Positions 27,196-39,065 of a DNA stretch of 64,000 nt are shown here, one piece after another. The number at the start of each line of letters is the position of its first letter. Position 1 is the first letter of the stretch. Both the position numbers and the translations under genes were made by a program. The DNA is from Bacteroidetes bacterium HGW-Bacteroidetes-16 (GTDB taxonomy: Bacteria; Bacteroidota; Bacteroidia; Bacteroidales; F082). The notes under the pieces were generated by a model. That model was not told the DNA's origin, did not search any database, and was given only the letters and a program-made list of their open reading frames with translations. The stretch covers positions 53,675-117,674 of the forward strand of contig PHDN01000013.1 of assembly GCA_002840975.1 (NCBI GenBank), in the 5' to 3' direction.

Positions 27196-29241
27196 ATGTC
27201 TCAAAATCGTAAGTACACCTTAGATAATACCGATAAAGAAACCCTGACGAAGTGGTATCAGCTGATGACGCTGGGTCGTCAGTTGGATGAGAAAGCGCCC
27301 AATTACCTGAAACAAGCACTTGGCTGGTCGTATCATGCACCCTATGCGGGTCACGATGGAATTCAGTTGGCCATCGGGCAGGTATTTAACCGGGAAACCG
27401 ATTTTCTTTTCCCTTATTACCGGGATATGCTAACGGCTATTTCAGCTGGATTGACCGCCGAGGAAATCATCCTGAACGGTATTTCCAAAGCGGCAGACCC
27501 TGCTTCTGGCGGGCGCCACATGTCGAACCATTTTGCCAAGCCGGAATGGAACATTCAAAATGTAAGCTCCGCTACAGGGAATCATACCTTACATGCTGCC
27601 GGAGTAGCCCGGTCAATAAAAATATATAACCAGCCAGGTGTTGCCATTAGTTCTCAAGGTGAGTCATCCACCTCAGAAGGCTATGTTTTTGAGGCCATTA
27701 ATGGCGCTTCAAAAGAAAAACTTCCCGTTGTTTTCGTTTTTCAGGACAACCAATACGGCATATCCGTCCCTCAGCGCGACCAATCGGCCAACCGCCGTGC
27801 AGCCGAAAACTACCGAGGCATTGCCAATCTCCGTATCATGTACTGTGATGGAAAAAATGTTTTCGACTCGATGAATACCATGGACGCGGCCAAAGCACAT
27901 GCCATCCAACATTCAGAACCGGTGATTGTCCACGCCAATTGTGTGCGTATCCTTTCTCATTCCAATAGCGATAAACATGAGCTCTATCGTGATGAGAATG
28001 AGCGACATTGTGTACGGATGAGCGACCCGCTTACCAGGTTTAGAATTCAATTGGTCCATTCAAAAAAATTCACCGAGGAGGAATTGAATAACCTGGATAA
28101 AGAAGCCAAAAAAATCATTAGTGCCGCTCATAAAGTTGCACTTGTTTCACCCGATCCCGATCCTTCCACCATATTGGATTTTGTGTCGCCCGTGCCTTAC
28201 ATTTCCACGAAATACCCTGAGGGATTGCACGATGGAACAAAGGGCGAGAAATTAAAACTCATCCAGGCCCTGAACCAAACCCTGAAAGACGAGTTCAGGC
28301 TCAACCCTGATACCTATATGTTTGGCCAAGACATGGCCAACAAGGAAAAGGGTGGGATTTTTAACGTGAGCAAAGGAATGCAGCAGGAATTTGGCGAAGG
28401 CCGTATTTTCAATGCTCCCATTGCCGAAGACTATATCCTGGGCACGGCCAATGGCATGACCCGTTTTAATGATCAAATCAGGGTGGTGGTCGAAGGAGCC
28501 GAGTTTGCCGATTACTTTTGGCCAGCCATGGAGCAACTGGTAGATAGTTCACACGATTACTGGCGTTCCAACGGAAAATTCTCCCCCAACGTGATTGTCC
28601 GGTTGGCTTCCGGAGGGTACATAGGTGGCGGACTTTACCACAGTCAAAACATCGAGGCGACACTAACCACATTCCCTGGGTTGCGGGTGGTTTATCCCGC
28701 TTATGCCGATGACGCGGCCGGCTTGTTGCGTACTGCCATGCGGTCAAAAGGTTTGACCTTGTTTCTTGAGCCTAAGGCCCTCTATAATGACCCACTTTCA
28801 GAAGCAATGGTGCCTGATGATTTTGAAGTTCCTTTTGGAAAAGCCCGTGTTCGCCGCGAAGGAAAGGACCTAAGCGTATTTACCTATGGAAATACCTTGC
28901 CCATGTGTGTAATTGCTGCCAATAAGATACAAGAGGAAACAGGAAAGGAAATAGAAGTAGTCGACTTGCGATCGTTGCTGCCCTTGGACGAAGAAACAAT
29001 ACTGAAGTCTGTTGAAAAAACAAGCAGGGCCCTTGTCGTGCACGAGGATAAGGTGTTTGCCGGATTTGGTGGGGAGGTTGTTTCTCTTATTACCGAGAAA
29101 GCTTTTAAATGGTTAGATGCACCGGTAAAACGGGTTGGATCTACTTTTACCCCGGTTGGGTTTAACAGGATTTTAGAAAAAGCGATTCTTCCCAACGTGG
29201 AAAAGATCACATTGGCAATGAAGGAAATCCTTGAATTCTAG
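27196..29241 (+). CDS. fused alpha/beta E1 component of 2-oxoacid dehydrogenase (681 aa)
   Basis: A second, different TPP-dependent E1 fusion, about 680 residues, the usual length for fused branched-chain 2-oxoacid dehydrogenase E1 in Bacteroidota. The alpha half contains GWSYHAPYAGHDGIQLAIG, FPYYRDMLTAISAG, and the cofactor region SQGESSTSEGYVFEAINGA...FQDNQYGIS with the Asn ligand present. The beta half (about 350-681) contains FGQDMANKEKGGIFNV, NAPIAEDYILGTANG, and EVVDLRSLLPLDEETI. It would decarboxylate 2-oxoisovalerate-type acids and pass the acyl group to E2 lipoate; E2/E3 genes are not in the window. It shares only the general plan with the 806-residue protein. Monocistronic, with its own promoter. 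Confidence 0.9.
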   Translation: MSQNRKYTLDNTDKETLTKWYQLMTLGRQLDEKAPNYLKQALGWSYHAPYAGHDGIQLAIGQVFNRETDFLFPYYRDMLTAISAGLTAEEIILNGISKAADPASGGRHMSNHFAKPEWNIQNVSSATGNHTLHAAGVARSIKIYNQPGVAISSQGESSTSEGYVFEAINGASKEKLPVVFVFQDNQYGISVPQRDQSANRRAAENYRGIANLRIMYCDGKNVFDSMNTMDAAKAHAIQHSEPVIVHANCVRILSHSNSDKHELYRDENERHCVRMSDPLTRFRIQLVHSKKFTEEELNNLDKEAKKIISAAHKVALVSPDPDPSTILDFVSPVPYISTKYPEGLHDGTKGEKLKLIQALNQTLKDEFRLNPDTYMFGQDMANKEKGGIFNVSKGMQQEFGEGRIFNAPIAEDYILGTANGMTRFNDQIRVVVEGAEFADYFWPAMEQLVDSSHDYWRSNGKFSPNVIVRLASGGYIGGGLYHSQNIEATLTTFPGLRVVYPAYADDAAGLLRTAMRSKGLTLFLEPKALYNDPLSEAMVPDDFEVPFGKARVRREGKDLSVFTYGNTLPMCVIAANKIQEETGKEIEVVDLRSLLPLDEETILKSVEKTSRALVVHEDKVFAGFGGEVVSLITEKAFKWLDAPVKRVGSTFTPVGFNRILEKAILPNVEKITLAMKEILEF

Positions 29242-29270
29242 TGATGTCACCAGAATAAAAAAAGCTTACC

Positions 29271-29302
29271 AAAAAGCCTCCTCTTTGCGATGGGGTTTTT
29301 TT
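29271..29302. terminator. possible bidirectional terminator
   Basis: AAAAAG-CCTC / GGGG-TTTTTTTTT with an 11-nt loop lies between the converging E1 and DUF5686 genes. The stem is short and has a bulged G, so the call is tentative; A/T tracts on both sides would allow use in either direction. Confidence 0.4.
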
Positions 29303-29311
29303 TTGTGCTTG

Positions 29312-31816
29312 CTAAAAAGTAAATTGTAAACTAAACCTGATGCCAAACGGTATAATGTTCGGGTGGTCGAGGTAAGATAATCGCCAAATGGCATCCACCC
29401 TGATAATCTTAAAAATATTCTCAATTCCGGCCCCGGCTTCAAAATAGGGTTTTGTTAAGGGATACAAGATATCATCCGCATGTATGGAATATTTTTTGTT
29501 GGCATCGTCCAATCCGCCAATAAGGCCCGTTACATAGGCTACCTCGCGCCATTTAAGTTTCCTGAATAATGGAATCCGGTTCAACAAATAACCATTAAAA
29601 TGGTGAGTGTAAAAAACGCTGAGGTATTTATCGCTTTCAAACTCATAGTAATTCATCATATTAAACGATGCCTCATCAAAAAAGTAGGTTTCGTTCCCTT
29701 CATGCAATTTAAGCAGGGGATAAGGAAGTGTTCCCCATATCCGTCCTCCCTCGATGCGAAATTTGGACCAACCAAGATTAAACACATTAAACCAATGACT
29801 GACACTCAACTGGACTTTGGTGTACTCATAATCGCTGTTGAATACATGGGGAATGCCATAGGCATAACGAATATTGAGTATGGGGTATTTTGCCCCCAGG
29901 CTGATGCGTTCAAATTCGCCCATCGAAATTCTTTCTTTATAAGCCAGCCGCACGTCGAGCCCTATTTCTGCTGAGGTGATGGCGGTTTGCTCGCCAATTT
30001 TCTGAATACCCTCTTCCAGAAAGTAATACTCGAACTTAGCTCCACCAACAGGGTACAGGTTTCTGTTCTTCAGGTTTAACGTAGAGCTAAACCCTGTAAA
30101 CCATTCATGTTCGTAGCTCACTTTTATCTCTTCAACCAGCGATAACTTATTGGCGGGTTCTCTCCTGAAAAGAAATGCCAGAAAAAAGTCTTCGCGAAAA
30201 GCGTTTTGACTGGCGCCCAGTTGTTCCATATCATATCTGAACGACCCGCTCAATGCCCTCCGGGGATTTTTGTTTAACATATACAGTACATTACCGCCAT
30301 ATTTTAGTTTGTTGTCAAGCGTGCCATAAGCAAGGTATCCGCCAAGCATAACATTGGTGCTGAAGGCGTTACTGGTTCTGCCACCAATCCTGAACCTGGT
30401 TCCTTCCACCGCGTTGAAACTAAGCATGGAAGCGTAAGGCCCAATTTCAAATTTGCCCTTCACATAATATCCGGTCAGCACCATTTCGATAATCTCAATA
30501 TAGGTTTTAAATTGAGGAATGGTTTTGAGTGTATCGATCATGTAATACACCGTTCGTTCATCTTTGGTGAGGTTTTCATGGCGACTGGAAGTCCAGAATT
30601 CTTCTGTTTTGCTTAAGGCGTCATCTTCAACCACTACGTTTACCGGGGCCTGATAAAATTTGTTGTCTTTGGGTTGATTGATGACGAAATTTCGGTATGA
30701 AGTGGTTTTTTTTCCAAAAAAGCCCAGTATTTGTTTGTTGTCTTCAATTAAATTAAAATCGCCGATGGTATAGTCTCTCGTCAGTACCCAATATCGACCT
30801 TCCACACGGTCGAAGGTCTTGTTGATAACTAAATCGTTCACATAGTTGATGTTGGCATCATCGGCGATACGCAATTCCATCTCTTTTATGGCAAATGTAC
30901 TATCGTGCACCCAAAAGTTCCCGGTGAATGTTAGTGTTTGTTTGTGCCTGGGTTTAAACATAATTTTATAGCACCACATGTTTCCAAAAAAGGCACTGTC
31001 GACCAGGTAGTATTTATAAAACGGCAGGCTGCCATTGGCAATGGGACTTACAAAGTTAAGTTGAAAAATTTCGATGTAGTTGTCATAAATGTTGGTATGA
31101 AAAAATTCATCCCCAAGCAATTGTACGGCGCTTTTATTATTGATACCACTGATTTTGGTGGCTTTCACTTTTTCGATAAACGATTTGGGTTCTTTTTTAG
31201 CATAAACATCAGACAATGTCTCGCTCAAGAATATGGGGAGATAGGTTTTTCCATTAACGGTGGAGGTATCAACATTGTCGAAGATAAACTGAAATGGTCG
31301 ATAAATTCTTCGTTCTTTAAGCTTGTCGGTGATGTTGTTGGCATCGAGTTCGATTTTGGTGTAGGCTTCGTATTGATAAGAGTTGAAATGATCGGGGTCG
31401 TTTTTTGGCTTGTTATCGACAATTTTTTGCAGGATTACTTCCGCCGGGTTTACACCGGGTCGAATGATGACATCTTCAAGCTGTATATTTTGGGAAATCA
31501 TGACAAAATTAATCACCTGAAATTTTCCATGAGCAACAGTCCTGGCGTTTTTGTAATATCCTATAAATGAGGAAGTCAGGGTGTCGCCCGGGGTTTTAGT
31601 TTCGATGGAATAGTTGCCATTAAAATCACTTGTCACGCCAATAGAGGTTCCGTTAAAAACGATATTTACAAATGGAAGGGGCTCTCCTGTGGCACTATCG
31701 GTAACTGTGCCCATTATTTTTGTAAGCTGGGCATAGCTATTATTGCTGAATAAAAAGACAAGCATGCAAAACGACAGGATAAGTGCGGATTTTATTTTTA
31801 GAGGGGCATGTTGCAT
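29312..31816 (-). CDS. DUF5686 outer-membrane protein with carboxypeptidase-like domain
   Basis: An 834-residue envelope protein. Signal peptide (MQHAPLKIKSALILSFCMLV...NSYAQ), then a CarboxypepD_reg-like beta-sandwich (IMGTVTDSATGEPLPFVNIV), then the large DUF5686 region predicted to end in an outer-membrane beta-barrel (many Tyr/Phe-rich strands, last residue Phe in SLQFTF). This domain pair is common in Bacteroidota and uncharacterised. ATG 31816 is preferred over an in-frame TTG at 31855 because the latter overlaps a TATTTTTG promoter box and spoils the signal peptide. The gene follows gyrB in direction, but the gyrB terminator ends before it and it has its own promoter. Confidence 0.85.
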   Translation of the reverse strand: MQHAPLKIKSALILSFCMLVFLFSNNSYAQLTKIMGTVTDSATGEPLPFVNIVFNGTSIGVTSDFNGNYSIETKTPGDTLTSSFIGYYKNARTVAHGKFQVINFVMISQNIQLEDVIIRPGVNPAEVILQKIVDNKPKNDPDHFNSYQYEAYTKIELDANNITDKLKERRIYRPFQFIFDNVDTSTVNGKTYLPIFLSETLSDVYAKKEPKSFIEKVKATKISGINNKSAVQLLGDEFFHTNIYDNYIEIFQLNFVSPIANGSLPFYKYYLVDSAFFGNMWCYKIMFKPRHKQTLTFTGNFWVHDSTFAIKEMELRIADDANINYVNDLVINKTFDRVEGRYWVLTRDYTIGDFNLIEDNKQILGFFGKKTTSYRNFVINQPKDNKFYQAPVNVVVEDDALSKTEEFWTSSRHENLTKDERTVYYMIDTLKTIPQFKTYIEIIEMVLTGYYVKGKFEIGPYASMLSFNAVEGTRFRIGGRTSNAFSTNVMLGGYLAYGTLDNKLKYGGNVLYMLNKNPRRALSGSFRYDMEQLGASQNAFREDFFLAFLFRREPANKLSLVEEIKVSYEHEWFTGFSSTLNLKNRNLYPVGGAKFEYYFLEEGIQKIGEQTAITSAEIGLDVRLAYKERISMGEFERISLGAKYPILNIRYAYGIPHVFNSDYEYTKVQLSVSHWFNVFNLGWSKFRIEGGRIWGTLPYPLLKLHEGNETYFFDEASFNMMNYYEFESDKYLSVFYTHHFNGYLLNRIPLFRKLKWREVAYVTGLIGGLDDANKKYSIHADDILYPLTKPYFEAGAGIENIFKIIRVDAIWRLSYLDHPNIIPFGIRFSLQFTF

Positions 31817-31852
31817 GATGATAAAAAGTAGGTAGAGTTTAGTAAAGTGAGG

Positions 31853-31860
31853 CAAAAATA
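31853..31860 (-). promoter_or_regulatory. -7 box of the DUF5686 gene (TATTTTTG)
   Basis: TATTTTTG on the minus strand, 36 nt before ATG 31816, fits TAnnTTTG and decides the start. Confidence 0.6.
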
Positions 31861-31908
31861 TAATTTATCACCAGATGGATCGGTATGATGCAGGGTTAAT
31901 ATTTGATA

Positions 31909-31940
31909 AAAAAAAGCCCGACAATTAATATGACGGGCTT
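31909..31940 (-). terminator. gyrB intrinsic terminator
   Basis: On the minus strand GAAGCCCGTCA / TGTCGGGC with a TATTAAT loop is followed by eight T residues, about 25 nt after the gyrB stop. Confidence 0.87.
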
Positions 31941-31962
31941 CCGGAAGAATGTCTATATGATT

Positions 31963-33945
<1,983 letters not shown>

Positions 33946-33963
33946 TCAGGTTTAATAAGTGTG

Positions 33964-33971
33964 CAAAGTTA
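33964..33971 (-). promoter_or_regulatory. gyrB -7 box (TAACTTTG)
   Basis: TAACTTTG followed by CAC on the minus strand fits TAnnTTTG, 36 nt before the gyrB ATG. Confidence 0.6.
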
Positions 33972-34106
33972 ACAAAATATCCTTTTGGTTAGCCACAACA
34001 CAGCCAGAAAAATACAATTAATTTATCTGAATTAATATTCTGTATATCAGTATAATATAACATTTTGCACTTCATTGGATGCGAAGAAAAATGTGGGTTG
34101 CTCACA

Positions 34107-35813
34107 TCAAAACCTATAGGTAATTCCCCCCATTACTTGCCAGCCTTGCACAGGATATTGATAGTACCGCTGATATTGGTTGTTTAACAAATTCGTACCG
34201 CTGAGCCAGACAGAAAATTGTTCATTAAGTTGATAATTCAGGCTTACATTGAAATCGACATAGGGATCCAGGGTGACTTCATTGATTGAAAATGTTGCCA
34301 CATCCAGGGCGTATCTTTTTCCGCTGCCAAACAGCTCGGTTTCTACCGTTAGCTTTTGTTTGATGACAAATGAAGCCCCCAGTTGGAAATTACTTAATGG
34401 TTTATGGTAAGGTTGCTCAAGTGAATCCAAAGAATAGGAATTGATTTGTCCGCCAACCCAAACTTTTACAGATTTCTGCACGGTATAGGTAACTTGCGCA
34501 TCCAGACTTACCCGGCTTCCTTTGTCGAAGAGGGTGATAAATTTATTTTGCGGATAGGAGGAAATAAAACCCGGAATTACCTGAGGCTCATTGATGAAAA
34601 AATACATGTTGTTAAACTTTTTCCAGGATCCCTGAATACTATAATTTACTTTATGAGCAACATTTCCACGAAAGCCTCCAAACACACGCATTCCCCGATC
34701 CCAATCCAGTGTTGCAACAGGGTTTAACCATGGGTTTATGGTGGTTAGTTTTCTGTAGCCCTGATATTCAACACTGCCATCAATTCCCGCGAAAGCGGTG
34801 AGCGATTCATCAATTAAGTTGGCAGAGGCTTGCAGTACGGGATAGAAATAGAAATCAAGTGAGGTGGTATTCAAAAAGTTAAACTGAAGTCCGGCATCAA
34901 AGCTAAACATTCCATAGTTTCCTTTAAAATAAGGCGTTGCAGTGATCAGCATAGAGGTAGCAGAACCGATGCTGTTGGTAGATCCAAAATAGGTAACATG
35001 ACCCTTCATTCCTAAATGCTGGTATTCGAGTAAATCGCTTAAAGCATATTCTTTAAAGGCATTAAAGTCGAAATTGATACTTGTTTCAGCCGATTTATAG
35101 TTATCAAAATAATACCACGCGTTCAGGTTGAAATCATGGTGTAATTTTTTCTTGCTCTTGTAGTTACTTGTTAGGCCTACGTTGGCTTCCACCAGGTTGA
35201 AATTTTGTTTCAATTGATCGTTGCTAAAATCTGCCGATGGGAAATCATCCGGTTTATAACCATAATACCGGTTTGTATTGAATTGATAATTAAAACCTGT
35301 GTTAAGTAAATGGTTATTAAGAAATTTAGTGTAATCCAAATCGAAGCCACTTTTGCTGTAAGGACTTTTTTGGTAATCCCGGATGTTAGTAAAGGAAGAA
35401 ATGTGGTGTGCATGGGCATTAAACCGGTATTGATTGCGCTGACCATGCGAATGAAAATACTCAAGATAAGGAGTCAGCAGGCTCCCGATCCCTGCAAGCA
35501 GCATGTTGTTGTAGGTATTTTCGCGGGTGGATGGGTTGATGGCCACAGGGGTGATTGGATCGCTCACGATTTCAGTAGGCTGAACAACTTCCAAGGCTTC
35601 AAAAGTGAAAGAAGGTTTTTCGTCATTTGGACTGATTTCGTTAGTGGGCTGGAGGTTGATTTTAAAAGCTTCATTAATCGAAGGGTCGAATGAGCCAATG
35701 ATGGTCACTTCTTCACGGTGGGTAATTTCGTCAGTACCTTGCTGGCTGATGGCCGTTAAGGGAATAAACAAAAAAACCAAGAGCAGGTTCTGGATGGATC
35801 TATTTTGTCTCAT
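34107..35813 (-). CDS. TonB-receptor-like beta-barrel without plug domain
   Basis: A 568-residue outer-membrane protein. Signal peptide (MRQNRSIQNLLLVFLFIPLTAISQ), a ~90-residue periplasmic segment beginning with EVTIIGSFDPSINEAF, then repeated aromatic beta strands. The C-terminal VSLNYQLNEQFSVWLSGTNLLNNQYQRYYQYPVQGWQVMGGITYRF part is typical of TonB-dependent receptor barrel ends. No plug domain or TonB box was recognised, so it may be an assembly or secretion barrel rather than a nutrient receptor. It overlaps the end of the 1023-residue TPR gene by about 14 nt (ATG 35813; other ATGs at 35819 and 35864 are possible), indicating coupled translation. Confidence 0.82.
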   Translation of the reverse strand: MRQNRSIQNLLLVFLFIPLTAISQQGTDEITHREEVTIIGSFDPSINEAFKINLQPTNEISPNDEKPSFTFEALEVVQPTEIVSDPITPVAINPSTRENTYNNMLLAGIGSLLTPYLEYFHSHGQRNQYRFNAHAHHISSFTNIRDYQKSPYSKSGFDLDYTKFLNNHLLNTGFNYQFNTNRYYGYKPDDFPSADFSNDQLKQNFNLVEANVGLTSNYKSKKKLHHDFNLNAWYYFDNYKSAETSINFDFNAFKEYALSDLLEYQHLGMKGHVTYFGSTNSIGSATSMLITATPYFKGNYGMFSFDAGLQFNFLNTTSLDFYFYPVLQASANLIDESLTAFAGIDGSVEYQGYRKLTTINPWLNPVATLDWDRGMRVFGGFRGNVAHKVNYSIQGSWKKFNNMYFFINEPQVIPGFISSYPQNKFITLFDKGSRVSLDAQVTYTVQKSVKVWVGGQINSYSLDSLEQPYHKPLSNFQLGASFVIKQKLTVETELFGSGKRYALDVATFSINEVTLDPYVDFNVSLNYQLNEQFSVWLSGTNLLNNQYQRYYQYPVQGWQVMGGITYRF

Positions 35814-38800
35814 TTTCATTATCTTCAATATTTTCGTTATCGGTTTTTGTATTTTTATCCTCATTCAGTTTCCGAAGACGCTCAAGCTTTTCGACGGCTA
35901 TTTTTTTAAGATCCTCCCCCTTGTAGTTTTCTATCACGCTTTGTAGCGTTTGTTCAGCCTGGAAAATATTGTCACGGCCAACATAAATATCTGCCAGCAG
36001 AATAAAGGCTTTGGCAATCCAGAAATCGGAGGAGGGATATTTTTCAGAAAGTTCATACACCGCGTTTTCAGCCTCTTCAAGTTTGTTTGCACGGTAGTTG
36101 ATCAGTGCCACATGGTACTTCGATTCGGCTCCTTTTTCTCCGGCGGATAGATTGGTGGTGATAGTAAACTCTTTTAAGGCCTGGGCCTGATTGTTTTCCG
36201 ACATGGCTATTTTTCCCAATAAAAAATGAGCGTTGATAATCTGATCGTTACCCACATTTTCGGTCATCAACAACTCTGTTGCGGCTTTTTTGGCTCCCGG
36301 ATTATCACCATTCAGGTAGGCGCTCTGCATCACACCATCGAGTGATTCGAGCCACATCGAAGGGTTGTTATCCATCACTGAAAGTCGCTCGTAATACAAC
36401 TGCGATTTACCATAATCACCACCCGCAAAAGCTGATCTGGCTGATTTTACCAGCGCTTCAGCAGTATATTGGTTTTTGGGTAACGAAGCAATCTTTTCAT
36501 AAAGAACCAGTGCCTCCTGATTTTTCCCTGTTTTTTCCAGACACTGCGTGAGCTCATGATAAGCTGTGAGCACGAATCCTCCGTTTGGATATTGATCCAC
36601 ATACTTATTTAACAAAGGAATGGCCTTGTCGCATTCATTGTTTAGATAATAGTTTTCCCCGGAGGTAAACGTCAGCGAGTCTTCCTGACTGGTTGATATC
36701 TGAACAAAGTCGAGGTTTTTAGCATAAGTTAAGTATTGATCAACTTTTCCCATGTCCATGTATATACTTTGAAGCGTATTCAGGGCTTCTTTGGCTTCCA
36801 ATGATGCAGGATACCGGTCTACAACCTGCTTAAGAACTTTTATAGCCTCTTCAAACTGGTTGTTCTTGTAATAAAGAAAGCCCATTTTCACCAGGGCTTT
36901 TTTTGCCAGGTTGCTGGTTGGCTTTTCTTTTACCAATCGGTTAAAATAGTTGATTGCCAGCCTTTGATCATTCATAATCAGGTAAGTAGAAGCTGTTTCG
37001 TACAAGGCATCATCGTAATAATTCGATGCTTTGTACCGTTCGGTGAGTTGGGTTAGCGAATTTGTTTTTTGCTGAAAATTACCCGCCGATCCATAACAGG
37101 TAGCTAATTGGTACAAAGCATAATCAGCATCACGGCTGTTGGCATCGATCACCTTTTGATACCATTGCATGGCTGTGGAATACCGCTTTAAGATAAAATA
37201 ACTGTCAGCAAGCCTTAACCAGGCATCTGCTATCAGATTTTTCTGTGTCGGTGAACCGGAGAGGAATTTTTCAAAATCACGAATAGCTACTGAATAATCC
37301 TTCTGGTTAAAAGAGGCATAAGCCATATTATATTGGGCCGTTGATATCAAGTCTGTTTGACCGGCTTCACGCATCTTTAGAAAGGCTGAAAATTTTCGCA
37401 TGGCCAGGTCAAATTGCTTTAATCTGTAATAGGTGTCGCCTTGCCAAAACATGCTTAAGGCCATGAGCCTTCCATCAATGGGATAAGTCTGCGATTTTTC
37501 AAAATAACCCAATGCATCGTTGTAAGCACCCCGGTTAAAACATTCTATGCCCTGATTGTAAGTAATTTGTTGATAAACCTTCTGTAGTTGTTTGTCTGGC
37601 CGATTGGTTTTTTCAATCGACAGGATAGCAGCATCGTAGTTGCGACTGCTTAAATACAATTGTGAAAGCAGGGTGTATGCCTGATTCGATTCTGATGTTC
37701 CGGGGTTTTCTTTTATAAATTCTTCGATGGTACTCACCGGGTCGTTATATGGATCACCACCCAGTGTAATGGTTGTTTTAACATAATTAAATAACGCGTC
37801 AGCGGTTAGCTGTGGATCGTTTTTCAGTTTGTATGCCTTTAAAAACGCGTTTTGTGCAAACTTCTGCTGGTCGATTGCCAAATAGCAAAATCCTAAATGA
37901 TACCAGGCATTTTGTTCCATGGTACCGCCTTCTTTGGTTGCTTCCTGGAAATTAGCGATGGCAGCGGCTTCCTTGCCATTCACAAATTTAGTATACCCGA
38001 TACGGTATTGTTCGCCGGGACTCTGGTCATGCCTGCCCCCGTTTTCGTATAGGGTATAATATTCCAGCGCATGCTTATAATCTTTGAGGTTATAATAGGC
38101 ATTTCCAAGCAACCGGGCCAACTCCGACCTGGTTGTTTTGTCAGCCGATTCAAAATAGAGTTTCCCCTCGTCAACCACTTTTTCAAATTGTCCCTGGATA
38201 TAATAAATATGCATGAGGTAGTTGGGCACGTATTTTTTAAATCTCCGGTCGTTTTCGATGGCTTTAAATCCCTTCAAGGCCCCATCATAGTTGCCCTTCA
38301 TATATTGCAGGTGGGCGTAGTAGTAGTTTGCAGCCCTTCCATATTCTGTATTTGATCCGGTTATTCTGGTGAAGTTAGCAATGGCTGCATCGTACCTGTT
38401 TAACTTCATTTGACTGTAACCAATTTGGTAATAATACTCAGTTCGTTGATCTGCCGTTAATTGCTGTGGCGAAATTTGTTGAAACATTTCAAGTGCATCA
38501 TCGTATTTTTTGTCCTTAAACAGGAGCTGACCCAATTGAAAATGAATGGAAGGTATCCAGGCACTTCCGGGATAGGTGGCAGTGAAAATCAATGCCTGAT
38601 TATAAGCATCCTTGTCTTCAAGTTCTACAGCACACACGATGCTATAATAGGCCGCATTTTCAAAAAAGGCACCTTGCTTGTCTTTTTCTTCCTGCATTGC
38701 CTGTGCAAACATTTGTCTGGCAGCGCCATAGTTCTGTTGTTCAAAAAGTGTGAGCGCGTTGCGGTAAGTTTCCGAAGGAGGCATCCTATAGACCGTTTCC

Positions 38801-38871
38801 TGTGCAGGGATGCTGTTAATAATCAGGAAAATGAAAAAGAATGTAAAGGGAATCAGTGATTTTAACTTCAT
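35800..38871 (-). CDS. large periplasmic TPR repeat protein
   Basis: A 1023-residue exported protein: signal peptide MKLKSLIPFTFFFIFLIINSIPAQ, then tetratricopeptide-type helical repeats over almost the whole length (for example YYQIGYSQMKLNRYDAAIANF, YRIGYTKFVNGKEAAAIANFQEA, AWYHLGFCYLAIDQQKFAQNAF, LVKMGFLYYKNNQFEEAIKV). The tail is charged (NEDKNTKTDNENIEDNENETK). Likely a periplasmic scaffold. It overlaps the plug-less barrel gene, and the two probably act together. It diverges from the PorE-like gene across a 173-nt spacer. No lipobox. Confidence 0.85.
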   Translation of the reverse strand: MKLKSLIPFTFFFIFLIINSIPAQETVYRMPPSETYRNALTLFEQQNYGAARQMFAQAMQEEKDKQGAFFENAAYYSIVCAVELEDKDAYNQALIFTATYPGSAWIPSIHFQLGQLLFKDKKYDDALEMFQQISPQQLTADQRTEYYYQIGYSQMKLNRYDAAIANFTRITGSNTEYGRAANYYYAHLQYMKGNYDGALKGFKAIENDRRFKKYVPNYLMHIYYIQGQFEKVVDEGKLYFESADKTTRSELARLLGNAYYNLKDYKHALEYYTLYENGGRHDQSPGEQYRIGYTKFVNGKEAAAIANFQEATKEGGTMEQNAWYHLGFCYLAIDQQKFAQNAFLKAYKLKNDPQLTADALFNYVKTTITLGGDPYNDPVSTIEEFIKENPGTSESNQAYTLLSQLYLSSRNYDAAILSIEKTNRPDKQLQKVYQQITYNQGIECFNRGAYNDALGYFEKSQTYPIDGRLMALSMFWQGDTYYRLKQFDLAMRKFSAFLKMREAGQTDLISTAQYNMAYASFNQKDYSVAIRDFEKFLSGSPTQKNLIADAWLRLADSYFILKRYSTAMQWYQKVIDANSRDADYALYQLATCYGSAGNFQQKTNSLTQLTERYKASNYYDDALYETASTYLIMNDQRLAINYFNRLVKEKPTSNLAKKALVKMGFLYYKNNQFEEAIKVLKQVVDRYPASLEAKEALNTLQSIYMDMGKVDQYLTYAKNLDFVQISTSQEDSLTFTSGENYYLNNECDKAIPLLNKYVDQYPNGGFVLTAYHELTQCLEKTGKNQEALVLYEKIASLPKNQYTAEALVKSARSAFAGGDYGKSQLYYERLSVMDNNPSMWLESLDGVMQSAYLNGDNPGAKKAATELLMTENVGNDQIINAHFLLGKIAMSENNQAQALKEFTITTNLSAGEKGAESKYHVALINYRANKLEEAENAVYELSEKYPSSDFWIAKAFILLADIYVGRDNIFQAEQTLQSVIENYKGEDLKKIAVEKLERLRKLNEDKNTKTDNENIEDNENETK

Positions 38872-39065
38872 TTGAATTCGGATCTAAAATAGAGTAAAAC
38901 TAAACTTTGCACCATCGTGGTTTGGCCGGGGTAAGTTATTTTATTAACAAATTACCTGTTCAAAAAACGCAAAAAACCCCGATTTAATATACTTTAGCCT
39001 CAATTATTAAAAAATATCTCTGAGTTGTTGGTCTTGGGTAGTTTATGTTAGGAGTATCAAAACAA

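Noticed and set aside
34107..35813. SusC-type nutrient receptor
   Set aside because: No plug domain, no SusD partner, and it is coupled to a TPR protein.
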